A DNA stretch of 64,000 nucleotides from an uncultured Polaribacter sp. (lineage in GTDB: Bacteria; Bacteroidota; Bacteroidia; Flavobacteriales; Flavobacteriaceae), in assembly GCF_947497125.1 (NCBI RefSeq), contig NZ_CANMFI010000001.1, positions 62,001 to 126,000 of the forward strand. The letters run 5' to 3'. The notes below the pieces were generated by a model. The model saw only the letters and a program-made list of their open reading frames with translations, was not told the origin of the DNA and made no database searches. Both the position numbers and the translations under genes were made by a program. Below, piece by piece: positions 1 to 8,925 of the stretch (position 1 is the first letter of the stretch; each line of letters begins with the position of its first letter).

Positions 1-1
1 T

Positions 2-160
2 TCAATAATTATTCTATTGTTATTCAATATTCCCTTTGTGTTAATTTTTAATATTGATGGAAACGTACTTGGTTTTCCAACATTATATTTCTCTATTTTT
101 TCTATTTGGCTGGTTTCAATTATTGTTTCTTATATCGTGTTAAATCGTTATTATGAATAA
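2..160 (+). CDS. C-terminal part of a small membrane protein (DUF3311-like, symporter-associated)
   Basis: An open frame runs in from the window edge and stops just inside the next gene. The 52 visible residues form two hydrophobic segments around a short loop containing NVLGFPTLYF. This resembles the LFGxPFFYW loop of DUF3311-type small subunits that accompany sodium/solute symporters, though the match is by eye only. Its stop codon lies 5 bases into the symporter-kinase gene, so the two are probably translationally coupled. A role as accessory subunit of the downstream transporter-like sensor is inference. The start is outside the window. Confidence 0.5.
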   Translation, partial: SIIILLLFNIPFVLIFNIDGNVLGFPTLYFSIFSIWLVSIIVSYIVLNRYYE

Positions 161-2843
161 TTTTACACTTTTTTTTATCATCATTATTTATTTAGGATTG
201 CTTTTTTACATCGCTTTTTTAGCGGAGAAAAAGAAAAATACCAAGTGGGTAAACAACCCTTATGTGTACACACTTTCTTTGGCTGTGTATTGCTCTGCTT
301 GGACTTATTATGGTAGTGTTGGTATTGCAGCAAATAGTGGTGTAGATTTTTTGCCAATTTATTTAGGTCCAGTTATTTCTGCGCCATTATGGATTCTTTT
401 ACTTAAAAAAATTATAAGAATCTCTAAACAAAATAAAATATCTTCTATTGCAGATTTTATTTCTCTACGTTATGGTAACAATCGTTTTTTAGGTGCTTTG
501 GTAACCTTAATTTGTCTATTTGCTACGTTGCCCTATATTTCATTGCAGTTAAAAGCAGTTTCTGAAACGTTTGAAATTATGACGGACAATACTAGTTACA
601 CATCTACAAATATTTTAGACGATTCTACATTTTATGTGGCATTGTTACTGGCTATTTTTGCGACTTTTTTTAGTACTCAAAAAACAGATGCATCAGAAAG
701 TCATAAAGGTATTATTGCCTCCGTGGCGTTCGAGTCTGTTTTAAAACTTGTTTTCTTTTTAATTATTGGTGTATATGTTACTTTTTATTTGTTTGATGGC
801 ACTGTAGATATTCATCAGCAAATGTCTGTGAAAGAAAATTTTAAAACACTCACCAATTTTAGCGGAGTAGAAGATGGGTTAAACTGGCTTTTTATGATTT
901 CGTTATCTTTTTTTGCTATTTTTTTATTACCAAGACAGTTTCAGGTTTCAGTATTAGAGAACAACAGAGAGCGTCATTTAAAAAAGGCTATTTGGTTGTT
1001 TCCGTTGTATTTGTTGCTATTTAATGTTTTTGTAATTTTTATAGCTTGGGCAGGTAAATTAACCTTTGGCGATGCTTCAACTACAGAATATTACTCTCTT
1101 TTATTACCCTTAAAACAAGGCAATGTATTTTTAGCAACCTTGGTTTTTTTAGGCGGATTTTCTGCAGTTATTTCTATGGTAATTGTATCTACCTTAGCAC
1201 TTTCTACAATGGTTAGTAATAATTTAATAATTCCGTATGGATTTTTAAATATGTTCAAAAAAAATGAAACGAATAGAAACTCTAAGTACATTAAAAATAT
1301 TAGAAGGATCTCTATTTTCACCATCATAATAGCGGCTTATTTTTTCTATGTTTCTTTTTCTAAAGAGCTTTCTTTGTATTCAATAGGGCTTATTTCTTTT
1401 GTTATAATTGCACAATTAGCACCTTCTTTTTTTATCGGTTTGTTCTGGAATCGCGGTTCCTCTAAAGCATCTATAATTGGTATTATAGTTGGCTTTTTAA
1501 TTGTAAGTTATACCTTAATTCTTCCTTTTACCTTGTTTGCTTACACAGGAAATAACAACTTTATAGACAATGGATTGTTTGATGTGGCGTATTTAAAACC
1601 ACACCAATTATTGAACATCAATTTTTTAAGTCCGCCAGCACATGCTTTCTTTTGGAGTTTGTCATTAAACACCATTTGTTATTTAATATTTTCATTGGCT
1701 TTAAAAAGTAATTACAGAGAGCGTAATTATGCAGAAATGTTTGTACAAAGTAGTAGCTTTAGTAATTTACAAGACAATGCGTTTGTTTGGAAAGGAGAGG
1801 CTTATGTTAAAGATATTAAAAATGTATTGATACGTTTTTTAGGAAATCAAAAAGCCAATAGAGCGCTAGATTTATTTTTTAGAAAATACAATATAGATAA
1901 GAACACGCAGTTGGCAGATGCACGTTTGATAAATTTTTCAGAAAAATTACTAACAGGAAATATTGGTAGTGCATCCGCAAAAATATTAATTGCAAGCGTG
2001 GTAAAAGAGGAAGAAATAAGTTTAAGAGAAGTTTTAAAAATATTAGAAGAATCTAAAGAAAACATTATCAATAATAAGGTATTGTTAGAAAAGACAACGC
2101 AGCTCTCTAAAATTTCATCAGAATTAAAAAATGTAAATGAAGAGTTGGTGGTAAAAGACAAGCAAAAAGACGAATTTTTAGACACTGTTGCCCATGAATT
2201 AAAAACACCAATTACAGGTATTAGGGCATCAACAGAACTATTGATAGACGATTTAGAAGAAATGCCAACCGAGTTAAAAAAACAATTTTTAACCAATATT
2301 TTACAAGATTCTGATCGATTGGGTAGATTGATAAACAATATTCTAGATTTTGAAAAATTAGCAACAGGCAAGTTGTTTTTAGATTTAAAACTTCAAGATT
2401 TGCAAAAAACAATTCAAAAAGTTCTGGCAAGTGTATCTCAAATAGCAGTTAAAAAAGGGGTACAGATTGTCAATAATAATCCGCATAAATTTTTATTGGT
2501 GTATGATGATGATAAAATTCACCAAGTTTTAACCAATTTAATCTCAAATGCAATAAAATTTTGTCCGGCAGCAGAGGGTAAGATTGTAATTGATTGTAAA
2601 CTAGGTAATAATAGGGCGGAAATTTCGATAACAGACAACGGAAAGGGTATCTTAGAAGAAGATTTTAATTTTATTTTCGATAAGTTTTACCAATCCAAAC
2701 ATCAAAATACAATTAAGCCACAAGGAAGTGGATTGGGATTGGCAATTACAAAACAAATTGTTGCATTGCATCAGGGGACAATTTGGGCAGAAAAACAGCA
2801 GAAAAAGGGTGCTAAATTTGTTTTTACCATTCCTTTTAGTTAA
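153..2843 (+). CDS. Sodium/solute symporter-STAC-histidine kinase fusion (CrbS/CbrA-like)
   Basis: Inner-membrane sensor kinase whose input module is an SLC5-type symporter. Residues about 1-540 contain roughly 13 hydrophobic helices. About 560-640 look like the STAC linker, followed by a short coiled coil (about 640-675). The kinase core shows the H-box VAHELKTP with phospho-accepting His681, the N-box Asn799, the G1 box DNGKG at 828-832 and the G2 box GSGLGL at 858-863. No PAS domain is visible between STAC and the kinase, unlike many proteobacterial homologues. The receiver gene follows 14 bases later, and acs is the next enzyme gene, so the predicted role is control of acetate use. Whether the symporter part transports or only senses cannot be read from sequence. 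Confidence 0.9.
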   Translation: MNNFTLFFIIIIYLGLLFYIAFLAEKKKNTKWVNNPYVYTLSLAVYCSAWTYYGSVGIAANSGVDFLPIYLGPVISAPLWILLLKKIIRISKQNKISSIADFISLRYGNNRFLGALVTLICLFATLPYISLQLKAVSETFEIMTDNTSYTSTNILDDSTFYVALLLAIFATFFSTQKTDASESHKGIIASVAFESVLKLVFFLIIGVYVTFYLFDGTVDIHQQMSVKENFKTLTNFSGVEDGLNWLFMISLSFFAIFLLPRQFQVSVLENNRERHLKKAIWLFPLYLLLFNVFVIFIAWAGKLTFGDASTTEYYSLLLPLKQGNVFLATLVFLGGFSAVISMVIVSTLALSTMVSNNLIIPYGFLNMFKKNETNRNSKYIKNIRRISIFTIIIAAYFFYVSFSKELSLYSIGLISFVIIAQLAPSFFIGLFWNRGSSKASIIGIIVGFLIVSYTLILPFTLFAYTGNNNFIDNGLFDVAYLKPHQLLNINFLSPPAHAFFWSLSLNTICYLIFSLALKSNYRERNYAEMFVQSSSFSNLQDNAFVWKGEAYVKDIKNVLIRFLGNQKANRALDLFFRKYNIDKNTQLADARLINFSEKLLTGNIGSASAKILIASVVKEEEISLREVLKILEESKENIINNKVLLEKTTQLSKISSELKNVNEELVVKDKQKDEFLDTVAHELKTPITGIRASTELLIDDLEEMPTELKKQFLTNILQDSDRLGRLINNILDFEKLATGKLFLDLKLQDLQKTIQKVLASVSQIAVKKGVQIVNNNPHKFLLVYDDDKIHQVLTNLISNAIKFCPAAEGKIVIDCKLGNNRAEISITDNGKGILEEDFNFIFDKFYQSKHQNTIKPQGSGLGLAITKQIVALHQGTIWAEKQQKKGAKFVFTIPFS

Positions 2844-2857
2844 TTTTATAACTTGCT

Positions 2858-3223
2858 ATGAAAAGAAAGATTTTAATTGTTGATGATGAGCCAAACATAG
2901 TAATGTCTTTAGAATATGCGTTTAAAAAACAAAATTTTGAAGTTTTTATTGCAAGAGATGGTAGCGAGGTTTTTAGTATTTTAAATGGTGAAATACCCGA
3001 TGCAATTATTTTAGACGTAATGATGCCCAATGTAGATGGGTATCAAACCATAAAGAAAATTAAAGAAACGGTAAATTTAACAGCAACAAAAGTTGTATTT
3101 TTATCTGCAAAAAATAAGGCTTCAGACATAGAAAAAGGTTTGAAATTAGGAGCCGATTCATATATTACAAAACCTTTTTCTGTAAAAAAAATAGTTTCAG
3201 AAATTCTAGAACTACTAAATTAA
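2858..3223 (+). CDS. Stand-alone receiver-domain response regulator
   Basis: A single CheY-like receiver of 121 residues. It has the acidic pair Asp9/Asp10, phospho-acceptor Asp53 in ILDVMMPN, the switch Ser83 in FLSAK, and conserved Lys105 in TKPF. No DNA-binding or enzymatic domain follows; the protein ends right after the last receiver helix. It lies just downstream of the symporter-kinase and is presumably its phosphotransfer partner. Proteobacterial CrbR, the analogous partner, carries a LuxR-type HTH, so output here must go through another protein or through protein-protein contact. That is inference. Confidence 0.92.
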   Translation: MKRKILIVDDEPNIVMSLEYAFKKQNFEVFIARDGSEVFSILNGEIPDAIILDVMMPNVDGYQTIKKIKETVNLTATKVVFLSAKNKASDIEKGLKLGADSYITKPFSVKKIVSEILELLN

Positions 3224-3272
3224 GTATTGGTTTTGTGTGCAAACAAACTGAATTTAATTAACGTTTTTTATT

Positions 3273-3509
3273 ATGAAATTTCAACTTAATGCACTTGCAT
3301 CAGATATTTTTATAAGTATCTATGCAATTACTACTTTATACTTTCGATTTAAATTTGAAAGTACTAAAAACATAGACCCAGTTCTTTCTATTGTATTGGG
3401 GCTTTCTTTTGTGTCTATCTTATGGGCGCTTATCAAACTTAAATTTTTAAATCCAAATTGGTTTGGTTTATTAAACTCAAACAAAAACAAGCTTTTAACA
3501 AAAAAATAA
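3273..3509 (+). CDS. Small membrane protein of unknown function
   Basis: A 78-residue protein with two predicted membrane helices (about 8-24 and 38-56) separated by a short charged loop, and a lysine-rich C terminus. I do not recognise a family. It sits 49 bases after the receiver gene and 92 bases before acs, in the same direction, so it may be co-transcribed with either. The ORF is collinear with its neighbours and has the same base usage, which supports it being real, but no motif confirms this. Confidence 0.6.
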   Translation: MKFQLNALASDIFISIYAITTLYFRFKFESTKNIDPVLSIVLGLSFVSILWALIKLKFLNPNWFGLLNSNKNKLLTKK

Positions 3510-3519
3510 AGGTACGTAC

Positions 3520-3551
3520 ATGTAAAATTTTCGGGAAAGAAATTTTTACAT
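3520..3551. promoter_or_regulatory. Imperfect inverted repeat upstream of acs
   Basis: Arms ATGTAAAATTT and AAATTTTTACAT flank a 9-base spacer; pairing is complete apart from one extra T. It lies in the only spacer between the small membrane gene and acs, about 50 bases before the acs start. It could be an operator for an acetate-responsive regulator or a weak attenuator. There is no T-tract directly after it, which argues against a simple terminator. Confidence 0.4.
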
Positions 3552-3601
3552 AAAGATACTATTGTGTGTTATTTTTTTTAATAAAATTAAACAATAAAAT
3601 T

Positions 3602-5509
3602 ATGAGTAATTATCATATAAAACATTTAGAAGAATATTATAAAGTCTATAGAAAATCGATTAGAGAGCCTGAAGTTTTTTGGGAAGAAATTGCCGAAGAG
3701 CACTTTGTTTGGCGTAAAAAATGGGACAAAGTTTTAGAATGGGATTTTAAAAAGCCCGAAGTAAAATGGTTTCAAGGCGCTCAATTAAATATTACAGAAA
3801 ATTGTATAGATAGGCATTTAACAACAAAAGGCGATAAAACGGCTATTTTATTTGAGCCCAACGACCCAAAAGAACCTGCAGAGCATATTACCTATAAGCA
3901 ATTGCATCAAAGAGTTAATCAGTTTGCAAATGTGTTAAAAGCCAATAACATTGGCAAAGGAGATAGGGTTTGTATCTATGTGCCAATGATACCAGAATTG
4001 GCAATAGCAACGTTGGCTTGTGCAAGAATTGGTGCCATACATTCAGTAGTTTTTGCAGGGTTTTCATCAACAGCACTGGCAACAAGAATCAACGATTCAG
4101 ACTGTAAGTTGGTCATTACCACAGACGGCTCTTTTAGAGGTAAAAAAACCATCGATTTAAAAGGAATTGTAGATGAAGCTTTAGAAGATTGCCCAGGCGT
4201 AGCAACCGTTTTGGTTGCTAAAAGAACCAATACAACTGTACATATGAAAGCTGGTAGAGATAAATGGCTACAGCCTTTGTTAGACGAAGCTTCGACAGAT
4301 TGTAATCCAGAAATTATGGATGCAGAAGATCCATTATTTATACTGTACACTTCAGGTTCTACAGGCAAACCGAAAGGTATGGTACATACTACAGCAGGGT
4401 ATATGGTTTATACCGCTTATACCTTTAAAAATGCTTTTCAGTACAGAGAAAATGAGGTGTATTGGTGTACAGCCGATATTGGTTGGATTACCGGGCATTC
4501 TTACATTGTTTACGGTCCATTAGCAAACGGAGCCACTACATTAATGTTCGAAGGTGTGCCTAGTTATCCAGATTTTGGTCGATTTTGGCAAATTATCGAA
4601 AAACACAAAGTAAATCAATTTTATACAGCGCCAACCGCTATTAGAGCCTTGGCAAAACATGGATCTGAACTGGTAGATCAGTACGATTTAACCTCTTTAA
4701 AAGTTTTGGGTTCTGTAGGAGAACCGATTAATGAAGAAGCTTGGCATTGGTATAACGACAATGTTGGTAAAAATAAAAGTCCGATTATAGATACTTGGTG
4801 GCAAACAGAAACTGGTGGAATGATGATTACCCCAATACCTTACGTAACACCTACAAAACCAACCTATGCAACCTTGCCTTTTATAGGAATTCAGCCTGCA
4901 TTGATGGATGAAAACGGACAAGAGTTAAAAGAAAATCAGGTAGATGGTCGTTTGTGTATCAAGTTTCCGTGGCCAAGTATGGCAAGAACCATTTGGGGAA
5001 ACCATGAGCGTTACAAAGAAACCTATTTTTCTGCATACGAAAACATGTATTTTACTGGTGATGGCGCCTTGAGAGATGAGGTTGGTTATTACCGAATTAC
5101 AGGTAGAGTAGACGATGTAATTATAGTTTCTGGTCATAATTTAGGGACTGCTCCAATAGAAGATGCCATCAACGAGCATCCGGCAGTTGCAGAGTCTGCC
5201 ATTGTTGGTTTTCCGCATGACATAAAAGGAAGTGCATTGTATGGTTACATCACTTTAAAAGAAACTGGCGAAACCAGAAATCATGACAATCTTCGTAAAG
5301 AAATCAATCAATTAATTACAGACAGAATTGGTCCGATTGCAAAATTAGATAAAATTCAGTTTTCAGAAGGCTTGCCAAAAACACGTTCAGGTAAAATTAT
5401 GAGACGTATTTTACGTAAAATTGCCTGTAATGAAATGGATAATTTAGGAGATACAAGTACTTTGTTAAATCCGGAAGTTGTACAAAGTATCATTGATGAT
5501 AAACTATAA
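3602..5509 (+). CDS. acs: Acetyl-CoA synthetase (AMP-forming)
   Basis: Activates acetate to acetyl-CoA through acetyl-AMP. The 635 residues show the ANL-superfamily P-loop SGSTGKPKG at 251-259, the core TWWQTETGG, the hinge region ITGRVDD, and the C-terminal PKTRSGKIMRR with the catalytic Lys598 that is acetylation-controlled in characterised Acs enzymes. The internal ATG was chosen over an upstream in-frame ATG because it gives the usual N terminus, and the upstream extension is hydrophobic and atypical. Its place after the symporter-kinase and receiver genes points to an acetate-responsive locus. Confidence 0.97.
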   Translation: MSNYHIKHLEEYYKVYRKSIREPEVFWEEIAEEHFVWRKKWDKVLEWDFKKPEVKWFQGAQLNITENCIDRHLTTKGDKTAILFEPNDPKEPAEHITYKQLHQRVNQFANVLKANNIGKGDRVCIYVPMIPELAIATLACARIGAIHSVVFAGFSSTALATRINDSDCKLVITTDGSFRGKKTIDLKGIVDEALEDCPGVATVLVAKRTNTTVHMKAGRDKWLQPLLDEASTDCNPEIMDAEDPLFILYTSGSTGKPKGMVHTTAGYMVYTAYTFKNAFQYRENEVYWCTADIGWITGHSYIVYGPLANGATTLMFEGVPSYPDFGRFWQIIEKHKVNQFYTAPTAIRALAKHGSELVDQYDLTSLKVLGSVGEPINEEAWHWYNDNVGKNKSPIIDTWWQTETGGMMITPIPYVTPTKPTYATLPFIGIQPALMDENGQELKENQVDGRLCIKFPWPSMARTIWGNHERYKETYFSAYENMYFTGDGALRDEVGYYRITGRVDDVIIVSGHNLGTAPIEDAINEHPAVAESAIVGFPHDIKGSALYGYITLKETGETRNHDNLRKEINQLITDRIGPIAKLDKIQFSEGLPKTRSGKIMRRILRKIACNEMDNLGDTSTLLNPEVVQSIIDDKL

Positions 5510-5575
5510 TTTTTCCTATATGGTTTAAAAAAATGTAAGTATTTACGTTTGAATGGTTCTTAGATATTTATATAC

Positions 5576-5607
5576 ATACCTCACAGGTTTTAAAACCTGT
5601 GAGGTAT
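5576..5607. repeat. 32-bp perfect palindrome between acs and the ABC exporter
   Basis: Two 16-base arms (ATACCTCACAGGTTTT and its exact reverse complement) meet without a spacer. The sequence is richer in G and C than its surroundings. It lies after acs and just upstream of a TAnnTTTG promoter element for the exporter, so it could serve as a terminator, an operator or a REP-like repeat. A short T-rich stretch follows but not a clean T-run. Confidence 0.75.
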
Positions 5608-5619
5608 TTTGGTTTGTTG

Positions 5620-5627
5620 TAACTTTG
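5620..5627 (+). promoter_or_regulatory. Predicted -7 element (TAACTTTG) for the ABC exporter gene
   Basis: Exact match to the Bacteroidota -7 consensus TAnnTTTG, 51 bases before the exporter start. No TTG is found about 19 bases upstream; that position falls inside the 32-bp palindrome. Predicted from sequence only. Confidence 0.45.
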
Positions 5628-5678
5628 CAAATATGTCAGATAATGTATCAATGGCATGTAAATTGACAATTATTTTTT

Positions 5679-7445
5679 ATGAAACACTTACAAGAATCAA
5701 AAAAAGATAAAAGAAAACCAAAAGTAACTTTAAAACAAGCTTTTAAAACCATTATTTGGCCCAGAAGAAACTTGGTTTTTATCGGTTTAATTTTAATAAT
5801 TATTAGAAGTTTATCTGGTTTTGTTTTGCCTTTACAAAGTAAGGTTTTGTTAGATGAAGTAGTTCCTAATAAAGATTTTAACCAATTATATACCTTAATT
5901 TTAATAGTAATTGGTGCCATATCAGTACAAGCAATTACTTCTTTTTTATTAACAAAAGTATTAAGCATTCAAGCACAGTATTTAATATCAGAATTAAGAG
6001 CACAGGTTCAGAAAAAAGTATTGTCTTTACCGATTAGTTTTTTCGATAACACAAAATCGGGTGCATTGGTTTCTAGAATTATGACAGATGTAGAAGGTGT
6101 TAGAAATTTAATTGGTACAGGTTTAGTACAATTAATCGGTGGCTCGTTTACAGCCATATTAACCTTGGTAATTTTATTAAAAATGAATGTCTGGATGACG
6201 GTTTTTACCTTTGTGCCTTTATCGATATTTGGACTTATTGCCTTAAAATCGTTTAAATACATTCGTCCTATTTTTAGAGCAAGAGGAAAAATAAATGCAG
6301 AAGTAAAAGGACGTTTAACAGAAACTTTAGGAGGTATTAGAGTTATAAAAGCGTTTAATGCAGAAGAGCAAGAAACAAAAATTTTCGAAAAAGGAGTTGC
6401 AGAAATTTTTATCAATGTAAAAAAATCGATGACAGCTACTGCTATCATGACAAGTTCATCTACCTTTTTAATTGGTTTGGCAACTACTGGAGTTATGGGA
6501 ATTGGTGGTTATTTTATGATGCAAGGCACCTTAACTTTTGGAGATTTTATTCAGTTTACTTTTTTACTTGCTTTTATGGTAGCGCCCATCGTGCAAATGA
6601 GTAATATTGGTAGTCAGTTAACAGAAGCTTTGGCAGGTTTAGATAGAACAGAAGAGTTAATGAATATGACTGCCGAAGAAGATGATGAACATAGAACAGT
6701 TGAATTAACAGAGACTCAAGGAGAAATTATTTTTGAAGATGTGTCTTTTGCTTATGAAAAAGGAAAAGAAGTATTGCACAATCTTAATTTTAAAGTTCCT
6801 GCTGGGTCGGTAACTGCTTTGGTTGGTAGTTCGGGATCTGGTAAATCTACGATTGCAGGTTTGTCTGCAACATTTTTAAATCCTAATTCAGGAAAAATAA
6901 CGATAGATCATAAAGACATGGCTACTATTAAGCTAGCTAGTTTTAGAAAACATTTGGGAGTGGTTTTACAAGACGAGTTTTTATTTGAAGGTACAATTAG
7001 AGAAAACATATTATTCCCAAGACCAAATGCATCCGAAGAAGAGTTACTAAATGCAGTAAAAGCGGCTTATGTAAACGAATTTACAGATCGATTTGAAGAT
7101 GGTTTAGATACTTTAATAGGAGAAAGAGGGGTAAAATTATCTGGCGGACAAAGGCAGCGATTGGCTATCGCTAGAGCTATATTAGCAAATCCTAAAATTA
7201 TTATTTTAGATGAGGCTACTTCTAATTTAGATACCGAAAGCGAAGCTTTAATTCAAAAAAGTTTGTCTGAATTGGTTAAAAATAGAACTACGATTGTAAT
7301 TGCACATCGATTGAGTACTATAAAAAAAGCAGATCAAATTTTGGTAATTGAAGCAGGTAAAATTGCAGAAAGAGGTACGCACGATGAGTTAATTGCCAAA
7401 GAAGGCAGGTATTACGATTTGTATACCTATCAAGCTAAAATTTAA
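5679..7445 (+). CDS. ABC exporter, fused permease and ATPase
   Basis: A half-transporter of 588 residues. The N-terminal half has about six membrane helices of the type I exporter fold; the C-terminal ATPase has Walker A GSSGSGKS at 383-390, signature LSGGQ, Walker B IIILDEAT and the switch His in IAHRLS. It probably works as a homodimer exporting a lipid, peptide or drug; the substrate cannot be inferred. It is monocistronic and ends in a 4-base convergent overlap with the next reverse-strand gene. A second exporter with the same layout lies about 30 kb downstream. Confidence 0.9.
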   Translation: MKHLQESKKDKRKPKVTLKQAFKTIIWPRRNLVFIGLILIIIRSLSGFVLPLQSKVLLDEVVPNKDFNQLYTLILIVIGAISVQAITSFLLTKVLSIQAQYLISELRAQVQKKVLSLPISFFDNTKSGALVSRIMTDVEGVRNLIGTGLVQLIGGSFTAILTLVILLKMNVWMTVFTFVPLSIFGLIALKSFKYIRPIFRARGKINAEVKGRLTETLGGIRVIKAFNAEEQETKIFEKGVAEIFINVKKSMTATAIMTSSSTFLIGLATTGVMGIGGYFMMQGTLTFGDFIQFTFLLAFMVAPIVQMSNIGSQLTEALAGLDRTEELMNMTAEEDDEHRTVELTETQGEIIFEDVSFAYEKGKEVLHNLNFKVPAGSVTALVGSSGSGKSTIAGLSATFLNPNSGKITIDHKDMATIKLASFRKHLGVVLQDEFLFEGTIRENILFPRPNASEEELLNAVKAAYVNEFTDRFEDGLDTLIGERGVKLSGGQRQRLAIARAILANPKIIILDEATSNLDTESEALIQKSLSELVKNRTTIVIAHRLSTIKKADQILVIEAGKIAERGTHDELIAKEGRYYDLYTYQAKI

Positions 7446-7996
7446 AGGCTACATCCTGTTTTTTTAGTTTCGAACAAAGCAATTTCTAAACCGACAAAAA
7501 AACTAGAACGAACAACGTTTAAGTTGTAGGCTATTTTTAAATCAGATCTTTGTTTGTATTGAAATTTGGTGCTTAATCTTACTTTTTTGCTAACATTATA
7601 GGCAGTTTGAATTGTGCCTGAGATACTTGAAGAAGTTTTGCCTCTTCGTACTATTTTTCCGTAATTAATTGCAGGTGTTATTTTTAATTTAGGATCATTA
7701 AAAACAAAGTTAAAGGTATAGCCTACAAAACCGCTATATCTTTCATAACCATCTTTAATATTTGCTTTTTCGTAATCGATACCAAATACATAAAAGCCTA
7801 ATTTTTGTTGTGTAGCCTCGTGTTTTAAAGTTGTAATTAAATTTAGAGTTCCCGGAGCATTACCTCTTTCATCTCCAATGGTTAGCAATTTAAAATCTTG
7901 ATGCCCAGAAAGAGTAATTAAATCTTGAGCATTTATGTAGCAAATGCTAAAAAAGAAAGTTATAAAAAGTAGAATACTATTTTTTTTAAAAATCAT
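7442..7996 (-). CDS. Secreted or outer-membrane beta-barrel-like protein, unknown function
   Basis: 184 residues with a clear signal peptide (hydrophobic stretch to about residue 23, cleavage near INA-QD). The remainder alternates polar and hydrophobic residues with aromatic residues in strand-like runs, consistent with a small outer-membrane beta-barrel. No named family is recognised. It is transcribed alone and converges with the ABC exporter gene, overlapping it by 4 bases. Confidence 0.75.
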   Translation of the reverse strand: MIFKKNSILLFITFFFSICYINAQDLITLSGHQDFKLLTIGDERGNAPGTLNLITTLKHEATQQKLGFYVFGIDYEKANIKDGYERYSGFVGYTFNFVFNDPKLKITPAINYGKIVRRGKTSSSISGTIQTAYNVSKKVRLSTKFQYKQRSDLKIAYNLNVVRSSFFVGLEIALFETKKTGCSL

Positions 7997-8253
7997 TGTA
8001 TTAAATATTGAGGAATTTAATACAAAGGTAAAAGGCTTCTTAGGTAGGTAAACCCTTAATGTTGTGTAACTGCTAGTCTATGTTGTAAAAGCAAGAGTAT
8101 TTTATAAAGCAGCTATTTATTTTATAGCTAAGTGTTTTATAAAGAAGACATAAAGGATATATAATCTGCAGAAGAATTTACTTTATCTATACTAAGTAAA
8201 GGTAGATTAGCAGATTCGTTTTTAAAAATCAGTTAATTAAGTTAAAAAATTAT

Positions 8254-8925
8254 TTAGTTTTTTAATAAATCTCTAAACTTTAGAGTGTCATTTGTGTTTA
8301 AACGAGAAAGAATTTTTAAGAAAGCGATTGCTGTAATATAAGCATCTCCGCTGGCGGTATGTCTATCGCTTTTAGAAATATTTAATTCATCAGACAAATT
8401 ATCTAAAGTATAATTTTTTTCTTCAATTTGATAAACTATGTGTTTCGATTTTTTAAATAAATAACCTGTATCTATTGTTTTGTTTAGTAGCTTTGGTAGC
8501 TTATTTCTCTTTAGAATCTCATTAATCATTTGTACATCAAAATTTATATGATGACCAACTAAAACAGCATTGTTAATATACTTTAAGAAAAGTTTTAGTG
8601 CAGCTAGTTCTGTAATTTTATCAATACGACCTTCTTTTAGTATGCCGTGAATTGGTACTGTTTCTGCTTTAAATATTTGCTGTTTTACATAAACTTCAAA
8701 ACTATCATTTACATTAATAGTATTATTTATTACAGCGACTGCACCTATAGACAGAACTCGGTCTGTTTTATGAGAGAAACCAGTGGTTTCAGTATCAAAA
8801 ACAATAAATCTAGTTTCTGCTATTGGTAGTTTTTGAGTCTTTAAAATACTTTCTTGATACTCTTTAAAATAAGTAGGTAAATTGTGTTTTTCTTTTTTAC
8901 GAAATAGATTAAATTTCATAGTCAT
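8254..8925 (-). CDS. DEDDh 3'-5' exonuclease, DNA polymerase III epsilon-like
   Basis: 223 residues with the Exo I motif FDTETTG (Asp44, Glu46), Exo II Asp130 in HINFD, and Exo III His189 and Asp194 in HTASGDA. The five catalytic DEDDh residues are therefore all present. It lacks a polymerase or GIY-YIG domain. Its start overlaps the stop of the CNB-CBS-DUF294 gene by one base (TAATG), so the two are translationally coupled. This gene pair commonly accompanies acs/actP-type acetate loci in proteobacteria. An alternative start two codons downstream would also fit. Whether it trims DNA or RNA is unknown. Confidence 0.9.
   Translation of the reverse strand: MTMKFNLFRKKEKHNLPTYFKEYQESILKTQKLPIAETRFIVFDTETTGFSHKTDRVLSIGAVAVINNTINVNDSFEVYVKQQIFKAETVPIHGILKEGRIDKITELAALKLFLKYINNAVLVGHHINFDVQMINEILKRNKLPKLLNKTIDTGYLFKKSKHIVYQIEEKNYTLDNLSDELNISKSDRHTASGDAYITAIAFLKILSRLNTNDTLKFRDLLKN

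Noticed and set aside
1847..2371. 174-residue ORF on the minus strand inside the symporter-kinase gene
   Set aside because: Antisense shadow of a well-supported gene: it mirrors conserved kinase codons, has a low-complexity Ser/Asn/Leu composition and no recognisable motif.
5579..5610. Reading the 32-bp palindrome simply as the acs terminator
   Set aside because: There is no clean T-run after either arm, and it sits close to the next promoter, so a terminator role is possible but not supported enough to assign.
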